Of a stretch of DNA of 64,000 nt, positions 15,090 to 22,561 are shown one piece after another; positions within the stretch are counted from its first letter, which is position 1; each line of letters opens with the position of its first letter. The position numbers and the translations under genes were made by a program. Source of the DNA: DATFQI01 sp963831105 (GTDB taxonomy: Bacteria > Actinomycetota > Thermoleophilia > Solirubrobacterales > Solirubrobacteraceae); contig CAWHOS010000007.1 of assembly GCA_963831105.1 (NCBI GenBank), positions 124,001-188,000 on the forward strand, read 5' to 3'. The notes under the pieces are model-generated. The model did no database searches and was not told the origin of the DNA. It saw only the letters and a list, made by a program, of their open reading frames with translations.

Positions 15090-17696
15090 ATGAGTGTCGA
15101 GGTCGGCTCGCTCACCCAGCTCGAGCCGCTCCTCGACGCCGTTCCCACGCCCGTGATGCTGATCGAGCCGGGCACCGCGCGGGTCCTCTACATCAACCCC
15201 GCGGCGCACCGGCTCGCCGGCGGCCGGATGGACAAGGCCGAGGACGCGGACTACGCCTCCGTGTACGGCGTGTTCGACCCGGAGACCGGCCGCCGCCTGG
15301 CCAGCGACGAGCACCCGGGCGTGCGCGCCGCCGGCGGCGAGTCCTTCCAGAACGTCCCGGTCGACTGGGTCACGCCGGCGGCCGGACGGCGCTCGATCGT
15401 CGTCTCGGCGAACACCGTCCCGCTCGGCGAGGCGGGCGAGGTGGCGCTGTTGACGTTCGAGGACGTCACGGAGCTGCAGGCCGCGCGGCGGCGCTCGACG
15501 CTGCTGGCCGAGGCGTCCTCGCACCTGGGCCAGTCGCTCGACCCGATCGAGGTCGCCGCCTCGGTGGCCGCGGCGACCGTCCCCGCGTTCGCCGACCTCG
15601 GGATCGTCGAGCTGCTGCAGCCCGACGGCTCGCTGGCGCGCGACGCGATGGCGGTCGCCGACCCGGCCAAGCGCCCGATCGCCGAGGAGTACGTCCGGCT
15701 CTATCCGCTCGACATGGACTCGCCCGTCGGCTCGCCGCAGGTGATCCGCAGCGGCGAGCCGCAGCTGATGGCCGAGCTGCCGCCGGAGTTCGTCGAGCTC
15801 GCCGCGCCCGACCCGCGCCAGCGCGAGGTGCTGGAGGGGATGGGCTTCACCTCGATCATGATCGTGCCGCTGCGCGCCCGCGGGCGGGTGATCGGCGATC
15901 TCGCGCTCGCGATGGCGGAGTCCGGCCGCCGCTACGGCGAGGAGGACCTCGCGCTCGCGCAGCAGCTCGCCGACCGCTGCGCGCTCGCGCTGGACAACGC
16001 CCGGCTCTACGCGGAGCTGACCGAGGCCGTGGTCGCCGCGCACATGGCCGGGGACGAGGTCAACACGATCCTCGGCGGGGTGGCCGACGCGGTCACCGCC
16101 CAGGCGCCGGACGGCTCGCTGGTCTACGCCAACGACGCCGCGGTGGCGATCACGGGCTACGACTCGGTCGAGGAGCTGCTGTCCGCGGCGCCGGGCCAGA
16201 TCGCCTCCCGCTTCGAGATGACCGACGAGGACGGCGGGCCGCTCTCGATCGAGCGGCTCCCAGGGCGCCGCGCGATGGCCGGCGAGCTTCCCGAGCCGCT
16301 CGTCGTCCGCAGCCGCATGGGCGGCACCCGCGAGTGGCGCTGGTCGCGCGTGAAGGCGACGCCGGTGTTCGAGCCAGACGGCAGCGTGCGGCTCGCGATC
16401 AACGTGATCGAGGACATCACGGAGCTCAAGCGCGCCGAGCAGGGACAGCGCTTCCTCGCCGAGGCCGGGCGCGTGCTCGCCGGCTCGCTCGACTACGAGG
16501 AGACGCTGGCCGCCGTCGCCCGGCTCGCGGTGCCCGACATCGCCGACTGGTGCGCGGTCGACGCGATCGTCGACGGCCAGTTCAAGCGCCTCGCGACGGC
16601 GCACGCCGACCCGCGCAAGGTCGTCGAGGTGCTCGAGATCGCCGAGCGCTACCCGCCCGACCCGGCGTCGCCTTCGGGGGCGTACGGCGTGATGCGCAGC
16701 GGGCGCTCGGAGGTCTACCCCGAGATCAGCGACGAGCTGCTCGTCTCGGCCGCCCAGGACGAGGAGCACCTCGCGCTGCTGCGCTCGATCGGCATGACCT
16801 CGGCGATGGTGGTGCCGATGATCGCGCGCGGCTCCGTCGTCGGCGTCGTCTCCTTCGTGAGCGCGGAGACGGGCCACCGCTTCGACGACGCCGACCTGGC
16901 GCTGGCCGAGAGCCTCGCGTCGCGCGCCGCGACCGCGGTCGAGAACGCGCGCCTGTACGCCGCCCGCTCGGCGATCGCGCGCTCGCTGCAGGCCTCGCTG
17001 CTGCCGCCGACGCTGCCCGACGTGCCGGGCTTCGAGCTCGCCGCGGTCTACCACTCCGCGAGCGAGGGCACCGAGGTGGGCGGCGACTTCTACGACGTCT
17101 TCAACACGGCCGAGGACCAGTGGTACGCAGTCGTCGGCGACGTCTGCGGCAAGGGCGCCGAGGCCGCCGCGGTGACGGCGATGGCGCGCTACACGATCCG
17201 CGCCGCCGCCGTGCGCAGGCGCTCGCCCGCGGCGATCCTGCGGCTGCTCGGCGAGGCGATGCTGCGGCAGGAGTCACCCGAGCTCGTGGGCCGCTTCTGC
17301 ACGATCGCCTGCCTGCACCTGGACCTCTCCCGCTCCCCGGCGCGCGCGACGGTCGCCTGCGGCGGGCACCCGCTGCCGGCGATCCTGCGCGCCGACGGCA
17401 CGGTCGAGGAGCTCGGCACCGCCGGGACGCTGCTCGGCCTGGTCGAGCGGCCCGAGCTGCACGACCGCGCCGGCGACCTGCACGCCGGTGACACGATCGT
17501 GCTCTACACGGACGGGCTCACCGAGGCCGGGGCGCCGCAGCGCGTGTGGGGGCCGGCCGAGGTGGCCGAGGTGCTCGGCGGGGCCGCCGGCGGCTCGCCC
17601 CAAGCGGTCGTGGACCACGCCGTTCGCGAGGCGCTCGGGGTCCAGGCCGCGCCGCGCGACGACATCGCGGTCGTCGCGCTGCGCGCGCGCGGCTGA
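15090..17696 (+). CDS. PAS-GAF-PAS-GAF-PP2C (SpoIIE/RsbU-type) serine phosphatase
   Basis: 868-residue cytosolic sensor phosphatase. PAS 1 spans about 14-130 (VPTPVMLIEPGTARVLYINP). GAF 1 spans about 145-310, ending LADRCALALDNARLYAEL. PAS 2 spans about 325-450 (VYANDAAVAITGYDS, ending NVIEDITELKRAEQ). GAF 2 spans about 455-630, ending LASRAATAVENARLYAA. The SpoIIE-type PP2C domain (about 633-868) has SLQASLLPPTLPDVPGFELA, metal ligands in EVGGDFYD and VVGDVCGKG, ILYTDG-like VLYTDGLTEA, and RDDIAVVAL. It would dephosphorylate STAS proteins encoded nearby and so activate sigma factors. No membrane segments. The ATG at 15090 has only a weak ribosome site; the open frame extends upstream but overlaps the ferritin-like gene. 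Confidence 0.92.
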   Translation: MSVEVGSLTQLEPLLDAVPTPVMLIEPGTARVLYINPAAHRLAGGRMDKAEDADYASVYGVFDPETGRRLASDEHPGVRAAGGESFQNVPVDWVTPAAGRRSIVVSANTVPLGEAGEVALLTFEDVTELQAARRRSTLLAEASSHLGQSLDPIEVAASVAAATVPAFADLGIVELLQPDGSLARDAMAVADPAKRPIAEEYVRLYPLDMDSPVGSPQVIRSGEPQLMAELPPEFVELAAPDPRQREVLEGMGFTSIMIVPLRARGRVIGDLALAMAESGRRYGEEDLALAQQLADRCALALDNARLYAELTEAVVAAHMAGDEVNTILGGVADAVTAQAPDGSLVYANDAAVAITGYDSVEELLSAAPGQIASRFEMTDEDGGPLSIERLPGRRAMAGELPEPLVVRSRMGGTREWRWSRVKATPVFEPDGSVRLAINVIEDITELKRAEQGQRFLAEAGRVLAGSLDYEETLAAVARLAVPDIADWCAVDAIVDGQFKRLATAHADPRKVVEVLEIAERYPPDPASPSGAYGVMRSGRSEVYPEISDELLVSAAQDEEHLALLRSIGMTSAMVVPMIARGSVVGVVSFVSAETGHRFDDADLALAESLASRAATAVENARLYAARSAIARSLQASLLPPTLPDVPGFELAAVYHSASEGTEVGGDFYDVFNTAEDQWYAVVGDVCGKGAEAAAVTAMARYTIRAAAVRRRSPAAILRLLGEAMLRQESPELVGRFCTIACLHLDLSRSPARATVACGGHPLPAILRADGTVEELGTAGTLLGLVERPELHDRAGDLHAGDTIVLYTDGLTEAGAPQRVWGPAEVAEVLGGAAGGSPQAVVDHAVREALGVQAAPRDDIAVVALRARG

Positions 17697-17858
17697 TCAG
17701 CCGGCCGAGCGGGGGTTGCCCGTGGCCGTGTCCTCGTCGCCGCGGTCGGCCTCGTCGGGCTTGTCGCGCTCGCGGTCGTCCTGCTCGCCCGAGCCGGCGA
17801 CTTCGCCCGGCTGCTCCTCGGGGTAGCCCTGGTCGGACTCCTTCGGGCCGTCGCCCAC
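17697..17858 (-). CDS. 53-residue acidic, low-complexity protein coupled to CsbD
   Basis: Small protein beginning VGDGPKESDQGYPEEQPGEV, made almost entirely of Asp, Glu, Gly, Pro, Arg and Ser, so probably disordered. The GTG at 17858-17856 lies one base beyond the CsbD stop (TGACGTG), which implies translational coupling. It would therefore share the SigB-type promoter upstream of CsbD. No family recognised. Confidence 0.55.
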   Translation of the reverse strand: MGDGPKESDQGYPEEQPGEVAGSGEQDDRERDKPDEADRGDEDTATGNPRSAG

Positions 17859-17859
17859 G

Positions 17860-18048
17860 TCAGGTCTTGCGCTCGAGGTTGGCCACTTCCTCGGCCTTGC
17901 GGTCGGCGCGCTCCTGGTCGCGGGTCAGCTCTTCCTTGGCCTCGCCCTTGCGCTCCTCCTGGCGGCCCTGGCGGCGCAGCGACGCGTCGTCGGTCAGATC
18001 GCCCGCGGCCTTCTTGACGCGGCCGGAGATCTTGTCGGTGATGCCCAT
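17860..18048 (-). CDS. CsbD-family general stress protein
   Basis: 62 residues, the typical CsbD length. It begins GITDKISGRVKKAAGDLTDD, the CsbD signature, then a charged helix rich in Glu/Lys/Arg. CsbD is a classical SigB-regulon member of unknown biochemical role in Bacillus. Here too a clear SigB-type promoter lies 38 nt upstream of the ATG, and the SigB-type factor gene is next on the same strand. AGGAGG precedes the ATG. Confidence 0.92.
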   Translation of the reverse strand: MGITDKISGRVKKAAGDLTDDASLRRQGRQEERKGEAKEELTRDQERADRKAEEVANLERKT

Positions 18049-18085
18049 CGTCGGTACCTCCTGTCGTGGAGAGTCACCGACGGAC

Positions 18086-18112
18086 CTACCCGACCCTTTC
18101 TCCCGGTCAAAC
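18086..18112 (-). promoter_or_regulatory. SigB/SigF-type promoter of csbD (GTTT-N17-GGGTAG)
   Basis: On the minus strand, the -35 GTTT (18112-18109) and -10 GGGTAG (18091-18086) are separated by 17 nt, a full match to the class. It sits just past the 3' end of the sigma gene (18121) and reads into csbD. Confidence 0.8.
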
Positions 18113-18120
18113 GGTGCCGT

Positions 18121-18927
18121 TCAACCCGCGTGCTCGGCGACGGTCCGCAGCCGCTCGAGCGCGCGCCGGATCAGGCGCGAGACGTGCATCTGGGAGACGC
18201 CGACGCGCTCGGCGATCTCGGCCTGCGTGAGGTCCTCGACGAAGCGCAGGTGCAGCACGATGCGGTCGCGCGCCGGCAGCGCCTGCAGCGTCGGCGCGAT
18301 CGTCGCGCCGTACTCCACGAGCTCGAAGCGGTCGTCCTCGAAGCCGATCGACTCCGCGTAGGTCTCGCCGTCGCCCTCGTCGCCGAAGCGGTAGGACTCG
18401 AGCGAGACGGCGTCGTAGGCGGACGCGGCCTCCATCGCCTCGAGCACCTGCTCCGTGGTGAGGTTCAGCGCGGTGCCGATCTCGTGCACGGACGGCGAGC
18501 GGCCGATCTTGCGCGAGAGGTCCTTGACGCAGTTGTCGACCTGCATCACCCGCTCCTGCATCCCGCGCGGCACGTGCACCGCCCAGCCGTTGTCGCGGAA
18601 GTAGCGCTTGAGCTCGCCGAGCATCGTCGGCACGGCGTAGGAGGAGAAGGCCGTCTCCCGCGCGGGGTCGAAGCGGTCGATCGCTTTGATCAGGCCCAGC
18701 GTGGCGACCTGGATGAGGTCGTCCAGCGGCTCGTCCGAACGCCGGTAGCGCCGTGCCATCCGCCTGGCCAGGGGGAGCAGTCGCTGGACCAGTTCCTCGC
18801 GGGCGGTCTGGTCTCCGTGGCGGTGGTAGCGGATGAGCAGCCGCCTGTCCTGGGCGGCGCGGCTCACCCCCGCCCCCTCCGCCTCTCTGACGGCATCCGT
18901 GGGCCGGCCTAGGGGTTGGGAACTCAT
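18121..18927 (-). CDS. SigB/SigF-family sigma factor
   Basis: 268 residues. Region 2 has LLPLARRMARRYRRSDEPLD, DLIQVATLGLIKAIDRFDP and ETAFSSYAVPTMLGELKRYF. Region 3 has HVPRGMQERVMQVDN and IGRSPSVHEIGTALNL. Region 4 has LPARDRIVLHLRFVEDLTQA and the HTH IAERVGVSQMHVSRLIRRAL. This is the stress/sporulation subfamily controlled by RsbW-type kinases, several of which are encoded in this window. The ATG at 18927 is preceded by GAGGAG within the motif GGAGCGATCA, also found before two other local genes. An in-frame upstream start at 18951 lacks a ribosome site. Confidence 0.93.
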   Translation of the reverse strand: MSSQPLGRPTDAVREAEGAGVSRAAQDRRLLIRYHRHGDQTAREELVQRLLPLARRMARRYRRSDEPLDDLIQVATLGLIKAIDRFDPARETAFSSYAVPTMLGELKRYFRDNGWAVHVPRGMQERVMQVDNCVKDLSRKIGRSPSVHEIGTALNLTTEQVLEAMEAASAYDAVSLESYRFGDEGDGETYAESIGFEDDRFELVEYGATIAPTLQALPARDRIVLHLRFVEDLTQAEIAERVGVSQMHVSRLIRRALERLRTVAEHAG

Positions 18928-18990
18928 GCGTGATCGCTCCTCGCCACGCACCCTACCGGTCCCGCAACCCCTGGTCCCCTGGTCGGACGG

Positions 18991-19647
18991 CTATCCGAGC
19001 GGAGTCTGCGCCAGATCCCGGCGCAACGCCGCCAGCGAGTCGAACACACAGGCCGCGCCGGCGTCGAGCAGCTCCTGCTCGCTGAAGCCGCCCATGAGGA
19101 CGCCGATCGTCTTCAATCCCGCCCGCTTGGCCGACTCGCAGTCCCACGTGGAGTCCCCGACCATCACGGCCTTCCCGCCGCCCGCCTTCTCGACGGCGGC
19201 GGCGACGAGGTCGGGCTCGGGCTTCGTCTGCTCGACGTCGCCCGAGGTGGTCCAGCCGTCGACGAGGCCGCGCGCGTCGAGCAGGTCGAGGTAGTGGTCG
19301 ACCTCGTCGGGCTTGGCCGAGGACGCGAGCACGACCGCGTGGCCGCTCTCGCGCAGGTCCACGATCAGGTCGCGAGCGCCCTCGAGCGGCTCCACCTCCG
19401 GCATCAGCGACATGTAGAGCGCCTTCTCCGCCGCGCGCGCGTCCTCGCCGTACTCGGCGTCCCACTCCTCGGAGACGAGGGCGGCGACCAGCTGGTCGCC
19501 GCCCATCCCGATGTGCCGGTGGATGCGCCAGATCGGCAGCACCACCCCGTGCTGGCGGAACGCCCGGTACCACGCGAGCGCGTGCTGGTAGTTCGTGTCG
19601 ACGAGGGTCCCGTCGACGTCCAGGATCGCCGCGGGCTTGGCGGCCAT
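18991..19647 (-). CDS. HAD-superfamily phosphatase (phosphoglycolate-phosphatase-like)
   Basis: 218 residues, HAD subfamily I with a helical cap. Motif I is AILDVDGTLVDTN with nucleophile Asp10 and acid Asp12. Motif II is VVLASSAK, motif III is the Lys in EQTKPEPDL, and motif IV is VMVGDSTWDCESAKRAG. Cytosolic phosphatase acting on a small phosphorylated metabolite; substrate not predictable. It lies between the SigB-type gene and the PfpI-like gene on the same strand. Confidence 0.9.
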   Translation of the reverse strand: MAAKPAAILDVDGTLVDTNYQHALAWYRAFRQHGVVLPIWRIHRHIGMGGDQLVAALVSEEWDAEYGEDARAAEKALYMSLMPEVEPLEGARDLIVDLRESGHAVVLASSAKPDEVDHYLDLLDARGLVDGWTTSGDVEQTKPEPDLVAAAVEKAGGGKAVMVGDSTWDCESAKRAGLKTIGVLMGGFSEQELLDAGAACVFDSLAALRRDLAQTPLG

Positions 19648-19705
19648 CAGATGATCGTTTCCGCGGCCCGCGTGGCCACTCGGACCTGGATCGTGGAATC
19701 GGTCA

Positions 19706-20308
19706 TCAAACGCTCTGCGCCTGTGCGGCGTGCTCGCCCTCGCAGATCTCCTCGACGGCCTTGGCGCAGAACGCCTCGAGGTCGTCGGGCTTGCGCGAGG
19801 TGACGAGGCCCTGGTCGACGACGACCTCCTCGTCGACCCAGTTGGCGCCGGCGTTGCGCAGGTCGGTCTGCAGCGACGGCCAGGACGTGAGCGTGCGGTC
19901 CTTGACCACGTCGGCCTCGATCAGGGTCCACGGCGCGTGGCAGATCGCCGCCACGGGCTTGGCCTGCTCGAAGAACGCGCGCACGAAGGCGACGGCGTCC
20001 TCGTCCGTGCGCAGGAAGTCCGGATTCGCGACGCCGCCGGGCAGCACGAGGCCGTCGTAGTCGGACGCGTCGGCCTCGGAGACCGTGCGGTCGACCTTGA
20101 AGGTGTCGGCCTTGTCGAGGTGGTTGAAGGCCTGTACCTCGCCGGAGTCGGTCGACAGCAGCTCGGGCGTGCCGCCCGCGCTCTCGACCGCCTTCCACGG
20201 CTCGGTCAGCTCCACCTGCTCGATGCCCTCGGGGGCCACCAGGAAGGCCACGCGCTTGCCCGAGAGCTTCCCTGTGCCCGCCGACGAAGTCGGGGTATCG
20301 GAAGCCAT
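19706..20308 (-). CDS. DJ-1/PfpI-family protein (class I glutamine-amidotransferase fold)
   Basis: 200 residues. An extra 18-residue N-terminus is followed by KRVAFLVAPEGIEQVEL and YDGLVLPGG. The nucleophile Cys123 is in the elbow AAICHAPWTLI with His124 beside it, and VDQGLVTSRKPDDLEAF completes the PfpI pattern (general stress protein 18/YraA group: deglycase or protease reported, disputed). The ATG follows AGGAGCGATCAC, the same extended leader motif as the SigB-type gene. A GGGTAG at 20352-20347 (minus) could be a SigB-type -10, but its -35 is weak. Confidence 0.9.
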   Translation of the reverse strand: MASDTPTSSAGTGKLSGKRVAFLVAPEGIEQVELTEPWKAVESAGGTPELLSTDSGEVQAFNHLDKADTFKVDRTVSEADASDYDGLVLPGGVANPDFLRTDEDAVAFVRAFFEQAKPVAAICHAPWTLIEADVVKDRTLTSWPSLQTDLRNAGANWVDEEVVVDQGLVTSRKPDDLEAFCAKAVEEICEGEHAAQAQSV

Positions 20309-20365
20309 GTGATCGCTCCTTTGTCGAAGGTCGGGTCACTCCGGGCCTACCCAGGGCCCCGCGCC

Positions 20366-20392
20366 GTTTACCGGCGGCGACGCGCCGGGTAC
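20366..20392 (+). promoter_or_regulatory. SigB/SigF-type promoter (GTTT-N17-GGGTAC)
   Basis: GTTT at 20366-20369 and GGGTAC at 20387-20392 are separated by 17 nt. The ATG at 20403 is only 10 nt past the -10, so the transcript would be nearly leaderless. Confidence 0.75.
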
Positions 20393-20402
20393 GGCCCGGT
20401 AC

Positions 20403-20708
20403 ATGGGTTACGTCATCGCCGCCATCGTCGTGCTGCTGCTCGTGGCCGGCTTCGTCACCTTCTTCGTGCTCAACGCGACCAAGCGCTCGGGCAAGGCGGC
20501 GCCGGGCGACCCGGGCCAAGAGGGCACGCCGGCAGGCATCGCCTCGCCCGACGAGTCGCCGCTCGGCGACACGACGCAGCACTCGGGGGCCACCGGCGAC
20601 GAGGGCCGCTCCGAAGGCGCCGACGGCGTCCAGCAGCCGCGCGTCGGCGACCCGGGACCCGAGGCGACCGCACCGGATTCCGAGCACGTCGCGAATCGCC
20701 CCCGGTAA
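20403..20708 (+). CDS. Small single-pass membrane protein with disordered tail
   Basis: 101 residues. One transmembrane helix starts at residue 3 (YVIAAIVVLLLVAGFVTFFV), then a basic anchor (KRSGK), then a 70-residue hydrophilic tail rich in Gly, Pro, Asp, Glu and Ser. No enzyme motif and no family recognised. The SigB-type promoter directly upstream suggests a general-stress role. A hairpin follows the stop. Confidence 0.75.
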   Translation: MGYVIAAIVVLLLVAGFVTFFVLNATKRSGKAAPGDPGQEGTPAGIASPDESPLGDTTQHSGATGDEGRSEGADGVQQPRVGDPGPEATAPDSEHVANRPR

Positions 20709-20716
20709 GGGTTTGC

Positions 20717-20734
20717 GCCCCGCCGGGCCGGGGC
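20717..20734 (+). terminator. Hairpin downstream of the small membrane-protein gene
   Basis: GCCCCG (20717-20722) pairs with CGGGGC (20729-20734) across a 6-nt loop, 8 bp past the stop at 20708. The following ACAAAA is not a T-run, so the terminator call is moderate. Confidence 0.45.
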
Positions 20735-20808
20735 ACAAAAGTCACGTCGAGCTTCGCGGATGCCCTCCACTCTTCCGCTACCGGCGCGACGAACCCTCCT
20801 CCTCATCG

Positions 20809-20833
20809 ACCGGGGCGCCCACGGCGCCCCGGT
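20809..20833. terminator. 11-bp GC hairpin overlapping the next promoter
   Basis: ACCGGGGCGCC (20809-20819) pairs with GGCGCCCCGGT (20823-20833) with a 3-nt loop. Its right arm overlaps the first bases of a SigB-type -35 (GTTG at 20832-20835). It may insulate the upstream unit or affect access to the promoter. Confidence 0.5.
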
Positions 20834-20857
20834 TGCGTTAAGGACCGGCGCGGGTAC
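20832..20857 (+). promoter_or_regulatory. Probable SigB/SigF-type promoter (GTTG-N16-GGGTAC)
   Basis: GTTG at 20832-20835 and GGGTAC at 20852-20857 are separated by 16 nt. The ATG at 20868 lies 10 nt beyond, the same geometry as the promoter at 20366. The -35 has one deviation from GTTT. Confidence 0.5.
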
Positions 20858-20867
20858 GCCGGTCGAC

Positions 20868-21017
20868 ATGACCGCCCCAGGCGTCCCCACCCCCGGCCCT
20901 CCGGCGCCCGAGCCGCCGGCACCCGCACCGCCCGGGCCGGGCCCGGACCCGCGCCCGCCGTCGCCGGGACCCGAGCCCACGCCGCTGCCGCCGGACCCGA
21001 ATCCGCGGCCGATCTGA
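20868..21017 (+). CDS. 49-residue proline-rich peptide
   Basis: Starts MTAPGVPTPGPPAPEPPAP and is about half proline, with PGP/PEP repeats to the end. It is probably an extended, disordered chain, with no signal peptide or family. Evidence that it is a gene: a SigB-type promoter directly upstream, and its stop is followed at one base by the GTG of the DUF1360 gene (TGACGTG), the same coupling as csbD and its partner. Proline-rich reading frames can also arise by chance in GC-rich DNA. Confidence 0.4.
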   Translation: MTAPGVPTPGPPAPEPPAPAPPGPGPDPRPPSPGPEPTPLPPDPNPRPI

Positions 21018-21018
21018 C

Positions 21019-21534
21019 GTGCGCCCCGTCTCGCAGACGCCGACCGAGGCGACGGACTACGCCGTCCTGAGCACCGCCTACGCGGCGCTGCTCGCCGGCA
21101 CCGCGCTCTCGGCGCGGCGGCGCCCGCCGATCCCCGCCACGGAGGTCCCGGCGCTGGCCGCCGCGACGTTCACGCTCTCCAAGCTGATCGTGCACGAGAA
21201 GGTCGAGACGTGGATCCGCCAGCCGTTCGTGGAGGAGAGGCCCGGCGGCAAGCGGCGCCCGCGCGGGCGCCGGCTGCGCTACGCGGTCGGCGAGCTGCTC
21301 ACCTGCACGCGCTGCACCGGCGCCTGGACCGCGCTCGCCCTGGTCGGCCTGCGCCTGCACGCCCCCGCCACCGCGCGCACCGTCAACACCGTGCTCGCCT
21401 CCTCGGCGGGCAACGACTTCCTGCATGCCGGCTTCACGTGGGTCTGCGCGCGCGCCACGACGCAGGAGCGCGAGGCGAAGCACGGCAACGGCACGCCCCA
21501 GCCCGCGGACGTGGCGCCCGCGCGCGCGGCCTAG
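21019..21534 (+). CDS. DUF1360-family membrane-associated protein
   Basis: 171 residues. Segments at about 14-32 and 44-62 are hydrophobic, with the DUF1360 features FTLSKLIVHEKVETWIRQPF, GELLTCTRCTGAWTALAL (CxxC pair) and AGNDFLH near the C-terminus. Family function is unknown; Bacillus members are sporulation or stress-associated. The GTG at 21019 couples to the preceding proline-rich frame. The stop shares CTAG with the convergent STAS gene. Confidence 0.8.
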   Translation: MRPVSQTPTEATDYAVLSTAYAALLAGTALSARRRPPIPATEVPALAAATFTLSKLIVHEKVETWIRQPFVEERPGGKRRPRGRRLRYAVGELLTCTRCTGAWTALALVGLRLHAPATARTVNTVLASSAGNDFLHAGFTWVCARATTQEREAKHGNGTPQPADVAPARAA

Positions 21535-21935
21535 ACGCCGAGGAGCTCGAACGCCGCCGCGCGGTCGTCCGCGAGCGTGAACAGCTCGGTCGTGCGGGTC
21601 AGGTCGAACACGCGCCGCGCGGCCGGCGCGATGCCCGCGAGCACGAGGCGCGTGTCCGCGCGCGCCAACTCGTCGTTCGCCCGCAGCAGCTCCTTGAGCA
21701 TCGAGGAGTCCACGAACGTCGCGCCCGAGAGATCCAGCACGAGACCGCCGCCGCCGGCGGCGGCCGCGACGCAGGTGCGCACCTCCGAGGTGGCGGCGAT
21801 GTCGAGCTCGCCCGAGAGCTCCACGAGCGTGATGCCCGCGGGCGCAGGCCGGCGCTCGAGGGCATACGCCCCCGCCGGCTCGATGTCCCCCTCGAATTGT
21901 GCTTCGTGTAGCCGGTGACCCTCGCTCATCCCCAC
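21531..21935 (-). CDS. STAS-domain anti-sigma antagonist
   Basis: 134 residues with a 28-residue N-terminal extension before the STAS domain (TLVELSGELDIAATSEVRTC). The phosphoacceptor region is ATFVDSSMLKELLRA. The end is EQ-poor and Ala-rich (ALADDRAAAFELLGV-like). GTG at 21935 is 9 nt after GGAG in the leader motif GGAGCGATCA, so I prefer it to the ATG at 21929. It is divergent from the RsbW-like gene, a likely partner. Confidence 0.9.
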   Translation of the reverse strand: MGMSEGHRLHEAQFEGDIEPAGAYALERRPAPAGITLVELSGELDIAATSEVRTCVAAAAGGGGLVLDLSGATFVDSSMLKELLRANDELARADTRLVLAGIAPAARRVFDLTRTTELFTLADDRAAAFELLGV

Positions 21936-22065
21936 TGCTGATCGCTCCTCCACGAACGATGCCGACAACGATGCACGGCGAGCACCGTTGACGCAGTGAA
22001 TGATGTCATGCTTCGTACCACGATGGCCGAACATCCGACGGGGGTCATGCCAGGCCCCGCGCCCG

Positions 22066-22091
22066 GTTAGGGGCGCTCCGAGGCTGGGTAT
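22066..22091 (+). promoter_or_regulatory. SigB/SigF-type promoter (GTTA-N16-GGGTAT)
   Basis: GTTA at 22066-22069 and GGGTAT at 22086-22091 are separated by 16 nt, close to consensus. The ATG of the RsbW-like gene is 14 nt downstream, so the anti-sigma kinase is probably under control of the factor it inhibits, as in Bacillus. Confidence 0.65.
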
Positions 22092-22105
22092 TGCGACACT
22101 TGTTG

Positions 22106-22561
22106 ATGAGAGAAGAATCGACCTCGCCAGGGCTCGGCGAGGGAGAGCAGGCCAGCGGCGGCTCGGACGTCCGCTTGACGCTCCCCGCTCGACCCGAGAA
22201 CGTCGCCGTCGTGCGGCATGTGCTGGGTGCCTTCGCGGAGGCGCTGCAGCTGCCCGACCCGGTGATCGAGGACATGCGGCTCGCCGTGACCGAGGCCTGC
22301 ACGAACGTCGTGCGCCATGCCTACGCGGACGGCGACCCCGGCCCGGTCGAGATCCTGATCCGCCCCGAGGGCGACACGCTGCTCGTGATCGTCTCCGACC
22401 AGGGGCGCGGGCTCGGCCCGAGCGCCGACAGCACCGGACCCGGCCTCGGCCTGCCCCTGATCGCCGCGCTCTCGCACTCGTTCGAGATCGAGCAGGTGCC
22501 CGACAACGGCTCGCGGCTGCGGATGTCGTTCCATCGCGGCACGGAGCTGGAGCCGGCGTGA
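22106..22561 (+). CDS. RsbW-like anti-sigma serine kinase
   Basis: 151 residues. N-box MRLAVTEACTNVVRHAYADG, G1 box VSDQGRGLG and lid GPGLGLPLIAALSHSF are all intact, so ATP binding is expected. It is a paralogue of the kinase at 10008 (shared LGLPLIAALS and EACTNVV motifs). The start is ATG at 22106; in-frame TTG codons lie just upstream. No clear ribosome site, consistent with a nearly leaderless message from the promoter at 22066. Its stop overlaps the next start (GTGA). Confidence 0.9.
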   Translation: MREESTSPGLGEGEQASGGSDVRLTLPARPENVAVVRHVLGAFAEALQLPDPVIEDMRLAVTEACTNVVRHAYADGDPGPVEILIRPEGDTLLVIVSDQGRGLGPSADSTGPGLGLPLIAALSHSFEIEQVPDNGSRLRMSFHRGTELEPA

